From NCBI GenBank assembly GCA_964407405.1, contig CAYOVH010000001.1, positions 201,199 to 265,198 on the forward strand: a DNA stretch of 64,000 nt. Direction: 5' to 3'. This stretch comes from JASLCR01 sp964407405. Its GTDB lineage: Bacteria > Patescibacteriota > Saccharimonadia > Saccharimonadales > Saccharimonadaceae. The notes below the pieces were generated by a model. That model did not search any database. It saw only the letters and a list, made by a program, of their open reading frames with translations, and was not told the DNA's origin. Positions 7,598-14,927 of this stretch are shown here, in pieces (positions within the stretch are counted from its first letter, which is position 1; every line of letters starts with the position of its first letter). The translations under genes and the position numbers were made by a program.

Positions 7598-8017
7598 CTA
7601 GAGTCTGATACCTTCGCGGGCCTTATTGGCCCACTCGTCGGCGAGCTCGTTACCTTCGTCGCCATTGTGTCCGCGGACCCAGACGAGTGTGGCGCTTGAA
7701 CTTTGAAATAGGGAATAAACTTCTTGTACGATGTCGAGATTTTTGATCTCGCCGCCTTTCTTTTTCCAGCCTTTTGCCTCCCAGCCGGGCGCCCATTTTG
7801 TGATGACATTGATCCAAAATTCCGAGTCGGTGTGTATCAGGCATTCTTCGCCATCCGCATGTTTGAGTGCGGCGATGATCGCATGGCCTTCCATGCGGAT
7901 ATTAGTCGTTTCGCCATCCTCAGAGCCTAGTACGACTGGCTCGCTGCCCAGGATAGCAGCGTAGCCGCCGGGACCAGGATTTGGGCTGGCGCTGCCGTCG
8001 GTGTAGTATCGTCTCAT
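7598..8017 (-). CDS. rnhA: Ribonuclease HI
   Basis: A 139-residue cytoplasmic endonuclease that cuts RNA in RNA-DNA hybrids. The catalytic set D7, E43, D64 and D127, plus H117 in the mobile loop (VRGHNGDEGNELAD), matches the bacterial type-1 enzyme. The DGS start and the Trp/Lys-rich handle (WKKKGGEIKN) are also typical. TATACT at 8025-8030 (minus strand) ends seven bases before the ATG, so the message is probably leaderless. Its -35 region falls within the large palindrome at 8035-8146. The stop is followed closely by an unknown gene. Confidence 0.95.
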   Translation of the reverse strand: MRRYYTDGSASPNPGPGGYAAILGSEPVVLGSEDGETTNIRMEGHAIIAALKHADGEECLIHTDSEFWINVITKWAPGWEAKGWKKKGGEIKNLDIVQEVYSLFQSSSATLVWVRGHNGDEGNELADEWANKAREGIRL

Positions 8018-8034
8018 TCTTTCTAGTATACAGT

Positions 8035-8146
8035 AGCCTCCAACCTCTCACCCAACAGACCCTTCCGCGCCTCGAATTTCACGTCTTAGCGATGCAAATT
8101 CAAGGGCTGCAGTCGCTTTAGTCTGTTGAGCGAGAGGCTGGAGGCT
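8035..8146. repeat. 112-bp nested palindrome between rnhA and pyrG
   Basis: The ends form a 15-bp inverted repeat with one mismatch (8035-8049 and 8132-8146). Inside is a second pair (CAACAGAC at 8053 and GTCTGTTG at 8121), and inside that a third (CTCGAATTT and AAATTC-AAG). Transcribed in either direction it would fold into one long interrupted hairpin. It could be a small RNA, an RNA-level regulator of either flanking gene, or a MITE-like remnant. There is no T-tract typical of a terminator. Confidence 0.55.
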
Positions 8147-8184
8147 CAAGCTGTAGTAGTGTTGCCAGAAGGCTTGTTTCGCTA

Positions 8185-8226
8185 CATATAGCGTAGCGAC
8201 AAAACTACAACACTCTGCATATAGCG
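8185..8226. promoter_or_regulatory. Paired TATAG elements upstream of pyrG
   Basis: CGCTA-CATA-TAGCG (8180-8193 region) and GCATATAGCGT have TATAG cores at 8187 and 8220, 33 bp apart. This matches the spacing and core of the pair before mntH. The pyrG -10 (TGCTATAAT, 8243-8251) follows, so a bound protein would sit at the -35 and upstream. Confidence 0.4.
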
Positions 8227-8259
8227 TAACTACGCAATGTATTGCTATAATGAAATCCC

Positions 8260-9855
8260 ATGGATACAGTGAAACGAAATGGGAAAACACAGAAATACAT
8301 ATTTGTAACGGGGGGTGTACTCTCGGGGGTAGGGAAAGGTATCACGGCCGCCTCAATAGGTGCAGTCTTGCAGGCAAAAGGCCTGAACGTTTCCATTCAA
8401 AAATGTGACCCGTATCTCAATGTAGATGCGGGTTTACTTAATCCTGCAGAACACGGCGAGTGTTTTGTGACAAAAGATGGGGCCGAGACAGATCTCGACC
8501 TCGGCCATTACGAGCGATTTTTAGATATTGAATTGACACAAAAAAACGCCACACTTTCGGGGCGTCTACTCTCAAATCTCATAGCTGATGAACGGGCAGG
8601 AAAGTTTGGCGGCAAAACAGTCCAGTTGGTACCACATCTCACCAATGCAATTCAGGATGCTATCGCGCTGGCTGCTGATGGTAGCGACCTGCACATCGTG
8701 GAGATCGGTGGTACAGTTGGAGACTATGAAGGGTTGAGTTTTATCGAGGCGATTCGTGAGTTTGGCCAGCGCATCGGACGTGAGAACTGTCTCTATATTC
8801 ACGTCATCTACGTACCTTTTATTGGTACGAGCAAAGAGTTCAAGACCAAGCCGGCCCAAAATGCAATGCAGGATTTGCGCGGCTTTGGTATTTTCCCGGA
8901 TGCGGTGATCGTGCGCACCGAGCAGCAGGCGCCGGAGAGCGTGTCGCGAAAGATAAGTCTGCTGAGCGGCGTGCCAGAGCAATATGTCGTCGATATGCCA
9001 AACGTTGATACCGTATATCGGATCCCGGAAAAGATTGCCACGTCGCCGCTGCACGATCTATTGAGCCGCTTTACTGATAATGACACGACACCTGATCTAG
9101 CCAAATGGACCGAATTGATCGCCAAGCAAAATACCACACCGGTAAAGACAGTCAAGGTCGGCCTGGTGGCGAAATATATGGACAACGAAGACACCTATAT
9201 CTCAGTACTTGAGGCACTCAAAGCAGCTGCCTGGCACAAAGATGTGGGACTAGAAACGGTGTGGATCAATGCCGAGACGGCGGCTGAAAGTGACTTTGAG
9301 GCGGTCGACGCACTACTGGTGCCTGGCGGGTTTGGTGAGCGCGGTGTCGAGGGCAAGATCGCCGCAGCCACGTACGCATTGGAGCATCAAAAGCCATATC
9401 TTGGCATTTGTCTTGGGTTGCAAGCAGCAGTGATCGCAGCGGCACGACGGGGCGGACTAGCAGATGCGCATTCGACAGAGTTCAATCCGGATACGGCACA
9501 CGATGTGGTGTATATCATGGACGGGCAGCAGGGCAAGGAATCAACGGGTGGTACGCTGCGTCTGGGTGATTACGAAGCAGTGTTAAAGGAAGGCTCAAAG
9601 GTAGCACAAGCCTATGGTACGGCGAATATCGTCGAGCGCCATCGCCATCGTTATGAGGTGAATCAAAAGTTTGTTCAGGATATTGAGAAAGGCGGGTTGG
9701 TAATTTCTGGCACATCACCAGACGGATCGCTCGTCGAATTTGTCGAAGCCTCAGATCATCCATATTTTGTGGCTACACAGGCACATCCGGAATTCAAGAG
9801 CCGGCCGTTTCGAACTCATCCGCTGTTTGCCGGACTGATTAATTCGGCCAAATAG
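8260..9855 (+). CDS. pyrG: CTP synthase
   Basis: A 531-residue enzyme that makes CTP from UTP, ATP and glutamine. The N-terminal amidoligase domain carries the GGVLSGVGKG phosphate loop and KCDPYLNVD. The C-terminal class I glutaminase domain carries GICLGLQ with nucleophile C384, plus the His/Glu pair in AHPEFKSRP. The length is normal. TATAAT ends eight bases before the ATG with a TG extension and no Shine-Dalgarno, so it is probably leaderless. The upstream region holds paired TATAG elements and the large palindrome. It is the only nucleotide-biosynthesis enzyme in the window apart from NrdB and HPRT. Confidence 0.97.
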   Translation: MDTVKRNGKTQKYIFVTGGVLSGVGKGITAASIGAVLQAKGLNVSIQKCDPYLNVDAGLLNPAEHGECFVTKDGAETDLDLGHYERFLDIELTQKNATLSGRLLSNLIADERAGKFGGKTVQLVPHLTNAIQDAIALAADGSDLHIVEIGGTVGDYEGLSFIEAIREFGQRIGRENCLYIHVIYVPFIGTSKEFKTKPAQNAMQDLRGFGIFPDAVIVRTEQQAPESVSRKISLLSGVPEQYVVDMPNVDTVYRIPEKIATSPLHDLLSRFTDNDTTPDLAKWTELIAKQNTTPVKTVKVGLVAKYMDNEDTYISVLEALKAAAWHKDVGLETVWINAETAAESDFEAVDALLVPGGFGERGVEGKIAAATYALEHQKPYLGICLGLQAAVIAAARRGGLADAHSTEFNPDTAHDVVYIMDGQQGKESTGGTLRLGDYEAVLKEGSKVAQAYGTANIVERHRHRYEVNQKFVQDIEKGGLVISGTSPDGSLVEFVEASDHPYFVATQAHPEFKSRPFRTHPLFAGLINSAK

Positions 9856-9881
9856 AAGGATTGGAGGTAGTTTCTTCAACC

Positions 9882-10379
9882 CTACTTCGTACAAGCAAGT
9901 TGTGCTCCAAAATTTAGGGATTGAATTGAATTATCAGGATCACTGGCTGTATAGTCATGGTAGTAGACACCACCCCCGTCACTACAACCATAATAGCTGA
10001 CAATTGTTCCTCCGGAAGATTCTAAAAGGCTATTACCCCCTCGAGTTAATACTGAGGGGTTATCGATTTTTGCTTCTACTCCAGCGCCATTACCTCCGGC
10101 AACACACGTTCCTAAGCCAGCTACTCCTGAGTCTGGTGCATCGCCGGTTGGGGAGACCGAGTTGGTTATGAGCTGGCAATAGTCTGGATAGAATCCGTTG
10201 AGTGAATTGAAGACCTCTGCTTTTTTCACTATTGAACCGGCCAGGGTTTTGGCCGAGCTTGTTTTGGCTCTTGCTTGGATACCGTTGTACGCTACGATAG
10301 ATATTGCCGCCAAAATAGCAATCACCACAATGACAATAAGTAGTTCGACTATCGTAAAACCGTTCTTTCTTTTTCTCAT
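9882..10379 (-). CDS. Type IV pilin-like protein
   Basis: A 165-residue prepilin-like protein. A short basic leader (MRKRKNG) is followed by the class III cleavage motif G-FTIVELL, with Glu at +5, and a 20-residue hydrophobic N-terminal helix ending AYNGIQARA. The C-terminal domain has four cysteines and glycine-rich loops. It would be processed by a prepilin peptidase and built into a type IV pilus or pseudopilus, used for adhesion or DNA uptake. Two more pilins lie at 21507 and 40401. No assembly genes are in the window. It is convergent with pyrG. Confidence 0.9.
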   Translation of the reverse strand: MRKRKNGFTIVELLIVIVVIAILAAISIVAYNGIQARAKTSSAKTLAGSIVKKAEVFNSLNGFYPDYCQLITNSVSPTGDAPDSGVAGLGTCVAGGNGAGVEAKIDNPSVLTRGGNSLLESSGGTIVSYYGCSDGGGVYYHDYTASDPDNSIQSLNFGAQLACTK

Positions 10380-10445
10380 ACAAGGCCTTAATTGACGATT
10401 ATTGGCTATTCTGCTAGTGTTTAATCAGAAAGAAGTGAAACAAAT

Positions 10446-10580
10446 ATGCAACTTATCGACGAAATAGAGCAATTCATCTCTGATGATATGACAGTTCTCA
10501 GGGAGCTGATGCATGAGGTCAAGGGCTTGAGTATTGTCTCAGCGGTGCCAGCGCTGGAAGAAATCGAAACGAGCGAGTAA
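10446..10580 (+). CDS. 44-residue acidic small protein
   Basis: A short ORF before argS with an SD-like AGAAAGAAG eight to ten bases upstream. The peptide (MQLIDEIEQFISDDM...) is acidic and looks amphipathic-helical, with about one charged residue in three. It ends 46 bases before the argS start. I do not recognise it. Its composition and placement favour a real small gene, but conservation cannot be judged here. Confidence 0.4.
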   Translation: MQLIDEIEQFISDDMTVLRELMHEVKGLSIVSAVPALEEIETSE

Positions 10581-10626
10581 CACAAATTTGACCAATTATA
10601 CCTCCGCCTCTGTTACAATGGTGGCA

Positions 10627-12255
10627 ATGGAAGGCACGATTGCACGCGCTATAAAAGAACTGTTTGATGTCGATACGACACCTGTTTTTACGCGTCCGGA
10701 GCCGCAGTTTGGCGACTGGGCGACAAATGTGGCATTGCAGCTTGCCAAGCAAGTCGGCGACAACCCGCGTAAGATTGCCGAGCAGATCTCCGAAAAACTG
10801 GCTGAAACTGGTGAGTATCAGGTAATCGAAGTAGCTGGACCCGGATTTATCAATATCCGTTTGAAAGATGTTGACCTCCTCGCACAAACCAGAAAAGAGT
10901 CGCAGCCGACGCGGGCGGGCGAGACGATTGTCATCGAGACAAATAATCCGAATCCATTCAAGGCGATGCATATTGGCCATGGCATGAACGCGGTGGTGGG
11001 CGATACGGTGGCAAATCTACTGGCGGTGAGTGGTGCACGGGTCTACCGTGTAAGTTATCATGGCGATGTCGGACTCCATGTTGGCAAAAGTATGTACGCG
11101 TTGCTGAGATTTGCAGATGGAGACTTCGCTAAGATTGAGCAAGTTCCGGAGGCTGAGCGCAATAGCTTTATGAGCAAAATGTATGCCGAGGGCTCGAAGG
11201 CATACAAAGAAGACGAGCTGGCCAGGCAAAAAATCGACGAGCTGGCCAGGCAAAGTTTTGCACCAGAGGATGCACTATACGCGCGGATTTATGAGCTATG
11301 CAAAAAATGGAGTTTTGACGGTATCGATGAGCTTGTGGCGCGACTTGGCAATCAACCAACGACGATGCGATTTCTCGAGAGCGATGCCGATGAGCGTGGT
11401 GTACCGACGGTGAAAAAGAACGTACCGAAGGTATTTCAAGAATCAGACGGCGCGATTATTTTTCCGGGCAGCAAATACGGCAGTTTCGACAATGCATATA
11501 TCGCGTCAAATGGTAACGGTCTCTATGGCGCACGCGATATTGGCCTAATTCAGCTCAAGAACGAGCAGTTTCACGCCAGCAAGTACTATATCATTACCGG
11601 GGAAGAGCAGGCAGCGTATTTTCGCGGTGTGACGGCAGCGGCTGAGCAGATTTGGGGTGATGAGCTCGGAAAAATCGTCAATATTCCGACTGGTCTCGTG
11701 AAACTTTCGACGGGTAAGATGAGTAGTCGTGATGGTGATGTGCTTGAGGCCGCATGGCTATTTGATGAATTTAAAAAAGCTATCGCGGCGCGTGGCGGTG
11801 AGCCGAACGATGAAATCACCGCTGGCGCGATCCGCTATCAGTTTTTGAAAGTGAAAATTGGTTCTGACGTAGTATTTGACGTCAACGAGGCAGTCAGTCT
11901 AACAGGCAATACTGGCAGCTATCTGCAATATGCCCATGCCAGAGCTCGACGCATCCTAGAAAAAGCGAACGCCGGATTTGTGATGCCCGAAATAGTTTAT
12001 GATGAAGATCGTGCGCTGGTGCGAAAGCTCGGTGAATATTCGGATGTTGTTGGCCTTGCGACGAAACATCTTGAGCCGCATCATATCTGCAACTATCTCT
12101 TTGAGTTAGCGCAAGAGTTCAATCGCTATTATGAGAAGAATCACGTGATTGGTGATGACAAAGAACAGCATCGGGCTGGCTTGGTGGCGATCTATGCGGA
12201 CACACTCAAGGCTGGGCTGACAATTCTTGGTATCCACGCCCCCGAGAAAATGTAG
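10627..12255 (+). CDS. argS: Arginyl-tRNA synthetase
   Basis: A class I aminoacyl-tRNA synthetase of 542 residues. It begins with the N-terminal Add-1 domain (residues 1-75). The HIGH motif appears as HIGHGMNA, the KMSKS loop is KMSSRDGD, and the C-terminal DALR anticodon-binding domain follows. Many open codons precede the start, but ATG 10627 lies seven bases after TACAAT and gives the family's usual N-terminus. A 19-base direct repeat (11212-11230 and 11236-11254) encodes a tandem DELARQ, a short in-frame duplication. Confidence 0.96.
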   Translation: MEGTIARAIKELFDVDTTPVFTRPEPQFGDWATNVALQLAKQVGDNPRKIAEQISEKLAETGEYQVIEVAGPGFINIRLKDVDLLAQTRKESQPTRAGETIVIETNNPNPFKAMHIGHGMNAVVGDTVANLLAVSGARVYRVSYHGDVGLHVGKSMYALLRFADGDFAKIEQVPEAERNSFMSKMYAEGSKAYKEDELARQKIDELARQSFAPEDALYARIYELCKKWSFDGIDELVARLGNQPTTMRFLESDADERGVPTVKKNVPKVFQESDGAIIFPGSKYGSFDNAYIASNGNGLYGARDIGLIQLKNEQFHASKYYIITGEEQAAYFRGVTAAAEQIWGDELGKIVNIPTGLVKLSTGKMSSRDGDVLEAAWLFDEFKKAIAARGGEPNDEITAGAIRYQFLKVKIGSDVVFDVNEAVSLTGNTGSYLQYAHARARRILEKANAGFVMPEIVYDEDRALVRKLGEYSDVVGLATKHLEPHHICNYLFELAQEFNRYYEKNHVIGDDKEQHRAGLVAIYADTLKAGLTILGIHAPEKM

Positions 12256-12334
12256 ATAGACGCGTAATCCAAGGTAGTTAGAGCCGGCCTTGGAGACTAT
12301 TGACAACAAAGCATAAGTGTGATAGTATAAACTT

Positions 12335-12652
12335 ATGAATGAAAATAAAATAAACATACCAAATCGAGAAACTAAAGATGTAAGTGGCCGCCCGGAGCTG
12401 CATGGTCGCGGAACATTGGAAGCACCAGAGCGTGCGGTAAGGGACCTGGCACAAGTTGCTGCCCGCAACGAAGAAGCCGTCATTACACGCCAGGATATAG
12501 CCGTAGAAACAAGTGCTGCTATCTATGAGGGCGCCCAACAGGCTGGTATAGATGCCGGTGAACCGCTCTACGATGAAAATGGCAATCTGATTGCTCAGCC
12601 AGTTGCTCCTGCCAGTAGTCAGGCTGGCTTGGCAGCAGTACGGCATCTGTAG
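12335..12652 (+). CDS. Small soluble protein of unknown function
   Basis: A 105-residue protein, hydrophilic, alanine-rich in its second half, with no membrane segment and no known motif. Its promoter is textbook: TTGACA at 12300-12305, 17 bp, TAGTAT at 12323-12328, then six bases to the ATG, so transcription should start at the start codon itself. The consensus promoter suggests strong expression. Low complexity suggests it is largely disordered. Confidence 0.65.
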   Translation: MNENKINIPNRETKDVSGRPELHGRGTLEAPERAVRDLAQVAARNEEAVITRQDIAVETSAAIYEGAQQAGIDAGEPLYDENGNLIAQPVAPASSQAGLAAVRHL

Positions 12653-12664
12653 CCAGCAACAACT

Positions 12665-12842
12665 GTTGACAATACAACTCTATCGGAGTAGTATCGGGCT
12701 CAGGAACTAACTATGTCGAAGTATCGAGGTACAATCAGCCATAAGCTCATTCTCGTGCTCTTTGATGCGCCCTCGGCTGGCTAGTTCGTTACTTCCGAAC
12801 ATTCAACACCGCCGAGGGAACCACACCTCGGCGATTTTGTTT
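12665..12842 (+). promoter_or_regulatory. Promoter and attenuator-like leader of the 12911 gene
   Basis: The promoter is TTGACA (12665-12670), 17 bp, TAGTAT (12688-12693). The leader encodes a 23-codon peptide whose last codons cover segment A, CCCTCGGC (12770-12777). Segment B, GCCGAGGG (12811-12818), can pair with A or with segment C, CCTCGGC (12826-12832). B:C forms a hairpin followed by GATTTTGTTT, a terminator. The two pairings exclude each other, as in translation-controlled attenuation. Confidence 0.55.
12713..12784 (+). CDS. 23-residue leader peptide of the attenuator
   Basis: The mini-ORF MSKYRGTISHKLILVLFDAPSAG has an AGGA eight bases before its ATG. It ends at TAG 12782-12784, just after segment A of the leader. 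A ribosome finishing it would cover A and free B to form the terminator with C. The peptide is not rich in one amino acid, so the stalling signal, if any, is unknown. Confidence 0.45.
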   Translation: MSKYRGTISHKLILVLFDAPSAG

Positions 12843-12910
12843 GATCGGATGTGATGTAAGACGGAAGGCGCGACCGTGTTTTCCGAGTACCTACACAACT
12901 AGGAGGAAGT

Positions 12911-13159
12911 ATGGCAAGTGATCCCGAAATTCGGGCTGCTGTGTTGCGTGAGCTTGAGCTCTACGACGGTTGCGTGAGCGGAGATTCATATGGTGACGTT
13001 GCTGATACGCTGCGTCCCGATGGCGCGTCAGTTCGCCAGACCAAGCAGGCCATCAACTCGCTGGCCTACAGCTCGAATCGACCGCCGGCGGTGCGCATTT
13101 CGCGCACACCCCTCGGGAGGGCCTCCCGAGGGGCCGTGACAGTTCAGTTTCGTGTATAG
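12911..13159 (+). CDS. Small winged-helix-like protein
   Basis: An 82-residue protein with a perfect AGGAGG four bases before its ATG. The first ~65 residues read like a small winged-helix domain (RAAVLRELELY, then a second helix VADTLR, then a third with VRQTKQAINSLAY, then a basic strand), which would suggest a DNA-binding regulator. This is pattern-based inference. It is GC-richer than its neighbours. Its last third encodes two perfect RNA hairpins (13091-13133). It is preceded by an attenuator-like leader. Confidence 0.55.
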   Translation: MASDPEIRAAVLRELELYDGCVSGDSYGDVADTLRPDGASVRQTKQAINSLAYSSNRPPAVRISRTPLGRASRGAVTVQFRV

Positions 13160-13222
13160 CGACTGACCTCTATGGCTGGGGCGGCCGGAAAACGGTGGCG
13201 ATCCCACCTGACCGGCCGCCCC
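13091..13222. repeat. Cluster of three perfect GC-rich inverted repeats
   Basis: GTGCGC-ATTTC-GCGCAC (13091-13107), then CCCCTCGGGAGG/CCTCCCGAGGGG (13109-13133, almost no loop), then GGGGCGGCCGG/CCGGCCGCCCC (13178-13222, with an inner GGTGG/CCACC stem). The first two lie inside the 12911 gene and the third just after it. The third may end transcription but lacks a T-tract. Confidence 0.6.
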
Positions 13223-13250
13223 TCGGGCATACTATCTATCCTACAAACGT

Positions 13251-13284
13251 CCATCGCCTCGCCATTTTTGGCTTGAGGCGATGG
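13251..13284. terminator. Hairpin upstream of mscL
   Basis: CCATCGCCTC and GAGGCGATGG form a 10-bp stem, with an inner GCCA-TTTT-TGGC. No T-tract follows on the plus strand. It separates the 12911 gene from the mscL promoter (TATAAT at 13298-13303). Confidence 0.5.
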
Positions 13285-13340
13285 CATATTCGTATTGTAT
13301 AATTTGGAATAAGTCAATTAATTAAAAGGAGTTTTAGGAG

Positions 13341-13721
13341 ATGGCAACAGCAAAAGAACGAGCCGCAGCAGCGCGCGCAAGGACAAAGCAGGCTTCAAAA
13401 AGCCACATCGGTGGATTTATGGATTTTATTCGTGAGCAGGGGGTCGTAGGCTTGGCAGTCGGTCTGGCGATTGGTACTGCAGCTGGTGCCAGTGTCAAGG
13501 TGATCGTGGATAATTTTATCAATCCACTCGTAGCCCTTATTACCCAAGGCATTGACCTAAGCGATCTCAAGTGGACAGTAGAGCTCGGTAATGGTAAAGC
13601 GGTATTTGGCTGGGGTGCAATCTTGAGCTCGTTGATTACACTGGTAGCGACAGCGCTTGTTATCTATTTTGTGATCCATATGGCAAAACTCGATCGTATG
13701 GATAAGAAAAAAGAAGGGTAG
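13341..13721 (+). CDS. mscL: Large-conductance mechanosensitive channel
   Basis: A 126-residue homopentameric membrane valve that opens under tension to release solutes on osmotic downshock. The typical order is visible: an amphipathic N-terminal helix (GGFMDFIREQGVVGLAVGLAIG), the first helix with GTAAGASVKVIVDNFINPLVAL, a periplasmic loop with a Trp-rich strand, the second helix (SSLITLVATALVIYFVI), and a basic tail (DRMDKKK). The N-terminus is about 18 residues longer than usual and alanine/lysine-rich. A TATAAT lies 38 bases upstream and an AGGAG before the ATG. A strong terminator follows. Confidence 0.92.
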   Translation: MATAKERAAAARARTKQASKSHIGGFMDFIREQGVVGLAVGLAIGTAAGASVKVIVDNFINPLVALITQGIDLSDLKWTVELGNGKAVFGWGAILSSLITLVATALVIYFVIHMAKLDRMDKKKEG

Positions 13722-13749
13722 ATCTGACTCGTACCCTAAGTCTCTGACA

Positions 13750-13779
13750 AAGCCCTCGTACTATCACGAGGGCTTTTTG
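13750..13779 (+). terminator. Terminator of mscL
   Basis: AGCCCTCGT-ACTATC-ACGAGGGCT followed by TTTTTG is a standard intrinsic terminator. Confidence 0.9.
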
Positions 13780-13798
13780 TGTAGAGAGAAGCATGATA

Positions 13799-13817
13799 TA
13801 CTATATAAAGTATAGTA
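13799..13817. promoter_or_regulatory. Inverted repeat before the flavin reductase gene
   Basis: TACTATA-TAAAG-TATAGTA is a perfect 7-bp-arm repeat 34 bases upstream of the ATG. It overlaps the likely promoter and could be an operator. Confidence 0.4.
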
Positions 13818-13850
13818 ATACAGAGTGTCAATATAATCAAAAGGAGAAAA

Positions 13851-14429
13851 ATGAAACTAGCAATTGTTATCGGCAGTGTGCGCCAAAACCGAGTAAGCGA
13901 CCGTATGGCGAAGTGGATTCAGAATGTAGCAAAAAATGAGGCAGGTGAGCATGAGTGGGAGATCGTCGATCTAAAGGAGTATGATCTGCCAATGTTTGAC
14001 GAGCCGCTGCCGCCAATGGCCGGACAGCGACCAGAGCTGGCAGACGGGACCAGGCGTTATCTGGAGATAATGGGCCAGGCAGATGGTTTTGTGCTGGTGA
14101 CACCTGAGTACAATCATGGACCATCGAGCGCGCTGATCAATGCGATTGATCTGCTAGACTTTCAGCTGATGCAAAAGCCTGTGGCAATGGCTGGACATGG
14201 TGTCGTCGGTGGTGCGCGAGCGATTGCTCATCTGAAAACAATTGTGAATAGTAATCTCGGTGGCGTACCAATGCCGGGAGGACTGGCCGTAACAGATAAA
14301 GTCGTCGATATCATCAGTGATGACGGTGTGTTAGCCGATGATTATGATCATAACGAAGCTAGCTTGAAACGACTGATTGAAACGGTTGTGTGGTATGCCG
14401 AAGCGCTAAAAGCGGCACGGGAGAAATAA
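13851..14429 (+). CDS. NADPH-dependent FMN reductase family protein
   Basis: A 192-residue flavodoxin-like oxidoreductase. The N-terminus has the FMN phosphate-binding pattern GSVRQNRVS, and the middle has the family signature TPEYNHGPSSALINAIDLL. Members reduce FMN, quinones, azo compounds or chromate with NAD(P)H. The exact substrate cannot be told. AAGGAG precedes the ATG. It is followed after 14 bases by msrB, so the two probably form a redox-repair operon. An inverted repeat upstream may be an operator. Confidence 0.88.
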   Translation: MKLAIVIGSVRQNRVSDRMAKWIQNVAKNEAGEHEWEIVDLKEYDLPMFDEPLPPMAGQRPELADGTRRYLEIMGQADGFVLVTPEYNHGPSSALINAIDLLDFQLMQKPVAMAGHGVVGGARAIAHLKTIVNSNLGGVPMPGGLAVTDKVVDIISDDGVLADDYDHNEASLKRLIETVVWYAEALKAAREK

Positions 14430-14443
14430 AGAGGAGGCAAGTC

Positions 14444-14830
14444 GTGCATAGGACTGATGTTCAGTGGCGAAAAGAGCTGACACCTGAACAGTATCGGGTA
14501 TTGCGAGAGAAAGGAACGGAGGTACCATTTTCTGGTGAGTACGACAGTACATTTGACCCGGGCACATATACCTGTGCGGCGTGCGGAGCAGAGCTATTTG
14601 ATAGTGAGAAAAAATTTGATGCACATTGCGGCTGGCCAAGTTTTTATGATGCAAAGCCTGGAGCGGTTGAGTTTCATCAGGATGATTCGCATGGCATGAA
14701 GCGCACGGAAGTGACGTGCGCAAATTGCGGCGGCCATCTGGGGCATGTCTTTGAAGGCGAGGGCTACAACGTGCCGACTGATCAGCGGTATTGTATCAAT
14801 TCGATAAGTTTGAATTTCAATAAAAAATAA
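14444..14830 (+). CDS. msrB: Peptide-methionine (R)-S-oxide reductase
   Basis: A 128-residue repair enzyme that reduces methionine-R-sulfoxide in proteins. Both zinc CxxC pairs (C44/C47 and C92/C95), the CGWPSF substrate motif and the catalytic cysteine C117 in RYCINSISLNF are present. I choose the GTG at 14444 because GAGGAGG lies right before it; upstream in-frame codons overlap the previous gene. Co-transcription with the flavin reductase fits an oxidative-stress role. A strong hairpin terminator follows. Confidence 0.95.
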   Translation: MHRTDVQWRKELTPEQYRVLREKGTEVPFSGEYDSTFDPGTYTCAACGAELFDSEKKFDAHCGWPSFYDAKPGAVEFHQDDSHGMKRTEVTCANCGGHLGHVFEGEGYNVPTDQRYCINSISLNFNKK

Positions 14831-14831
14831 G

Positions 14832-14855
14832 CCCCTCTTTCGTACGAAAGAGGGG
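14832..14855. terminator. Terminator of msrB
   Basis: CCCCTCTTTCGT and ACGAAAGAGGGG form a perfect 24-base palindrome. It also lies downstream of the opposing gene at 14928. Confidence 0.8.
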
Positions 14856-14927
14856 TGTGTGATTCGGGCCGGGAGAGTCACCTTAATATGGATTTTCCTC
14901 ATCCGTTTCCCCGATATCACTCGCCAG

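Noticed and set aside
7594..7809. Longer version of the 6898 gene reaching 7809
   Set aside because: It lies on top of rnhA in another frame and adds a low-complexity basic stretch; ATG 7593 just after the rnhA stop is more natural.
10534..10626. argS start at 10534
   Set aside because: It adds 31 residues unlike any ArgS and passes through the TACAAT promoter; ATG 10627 gives the usual N-terminus.
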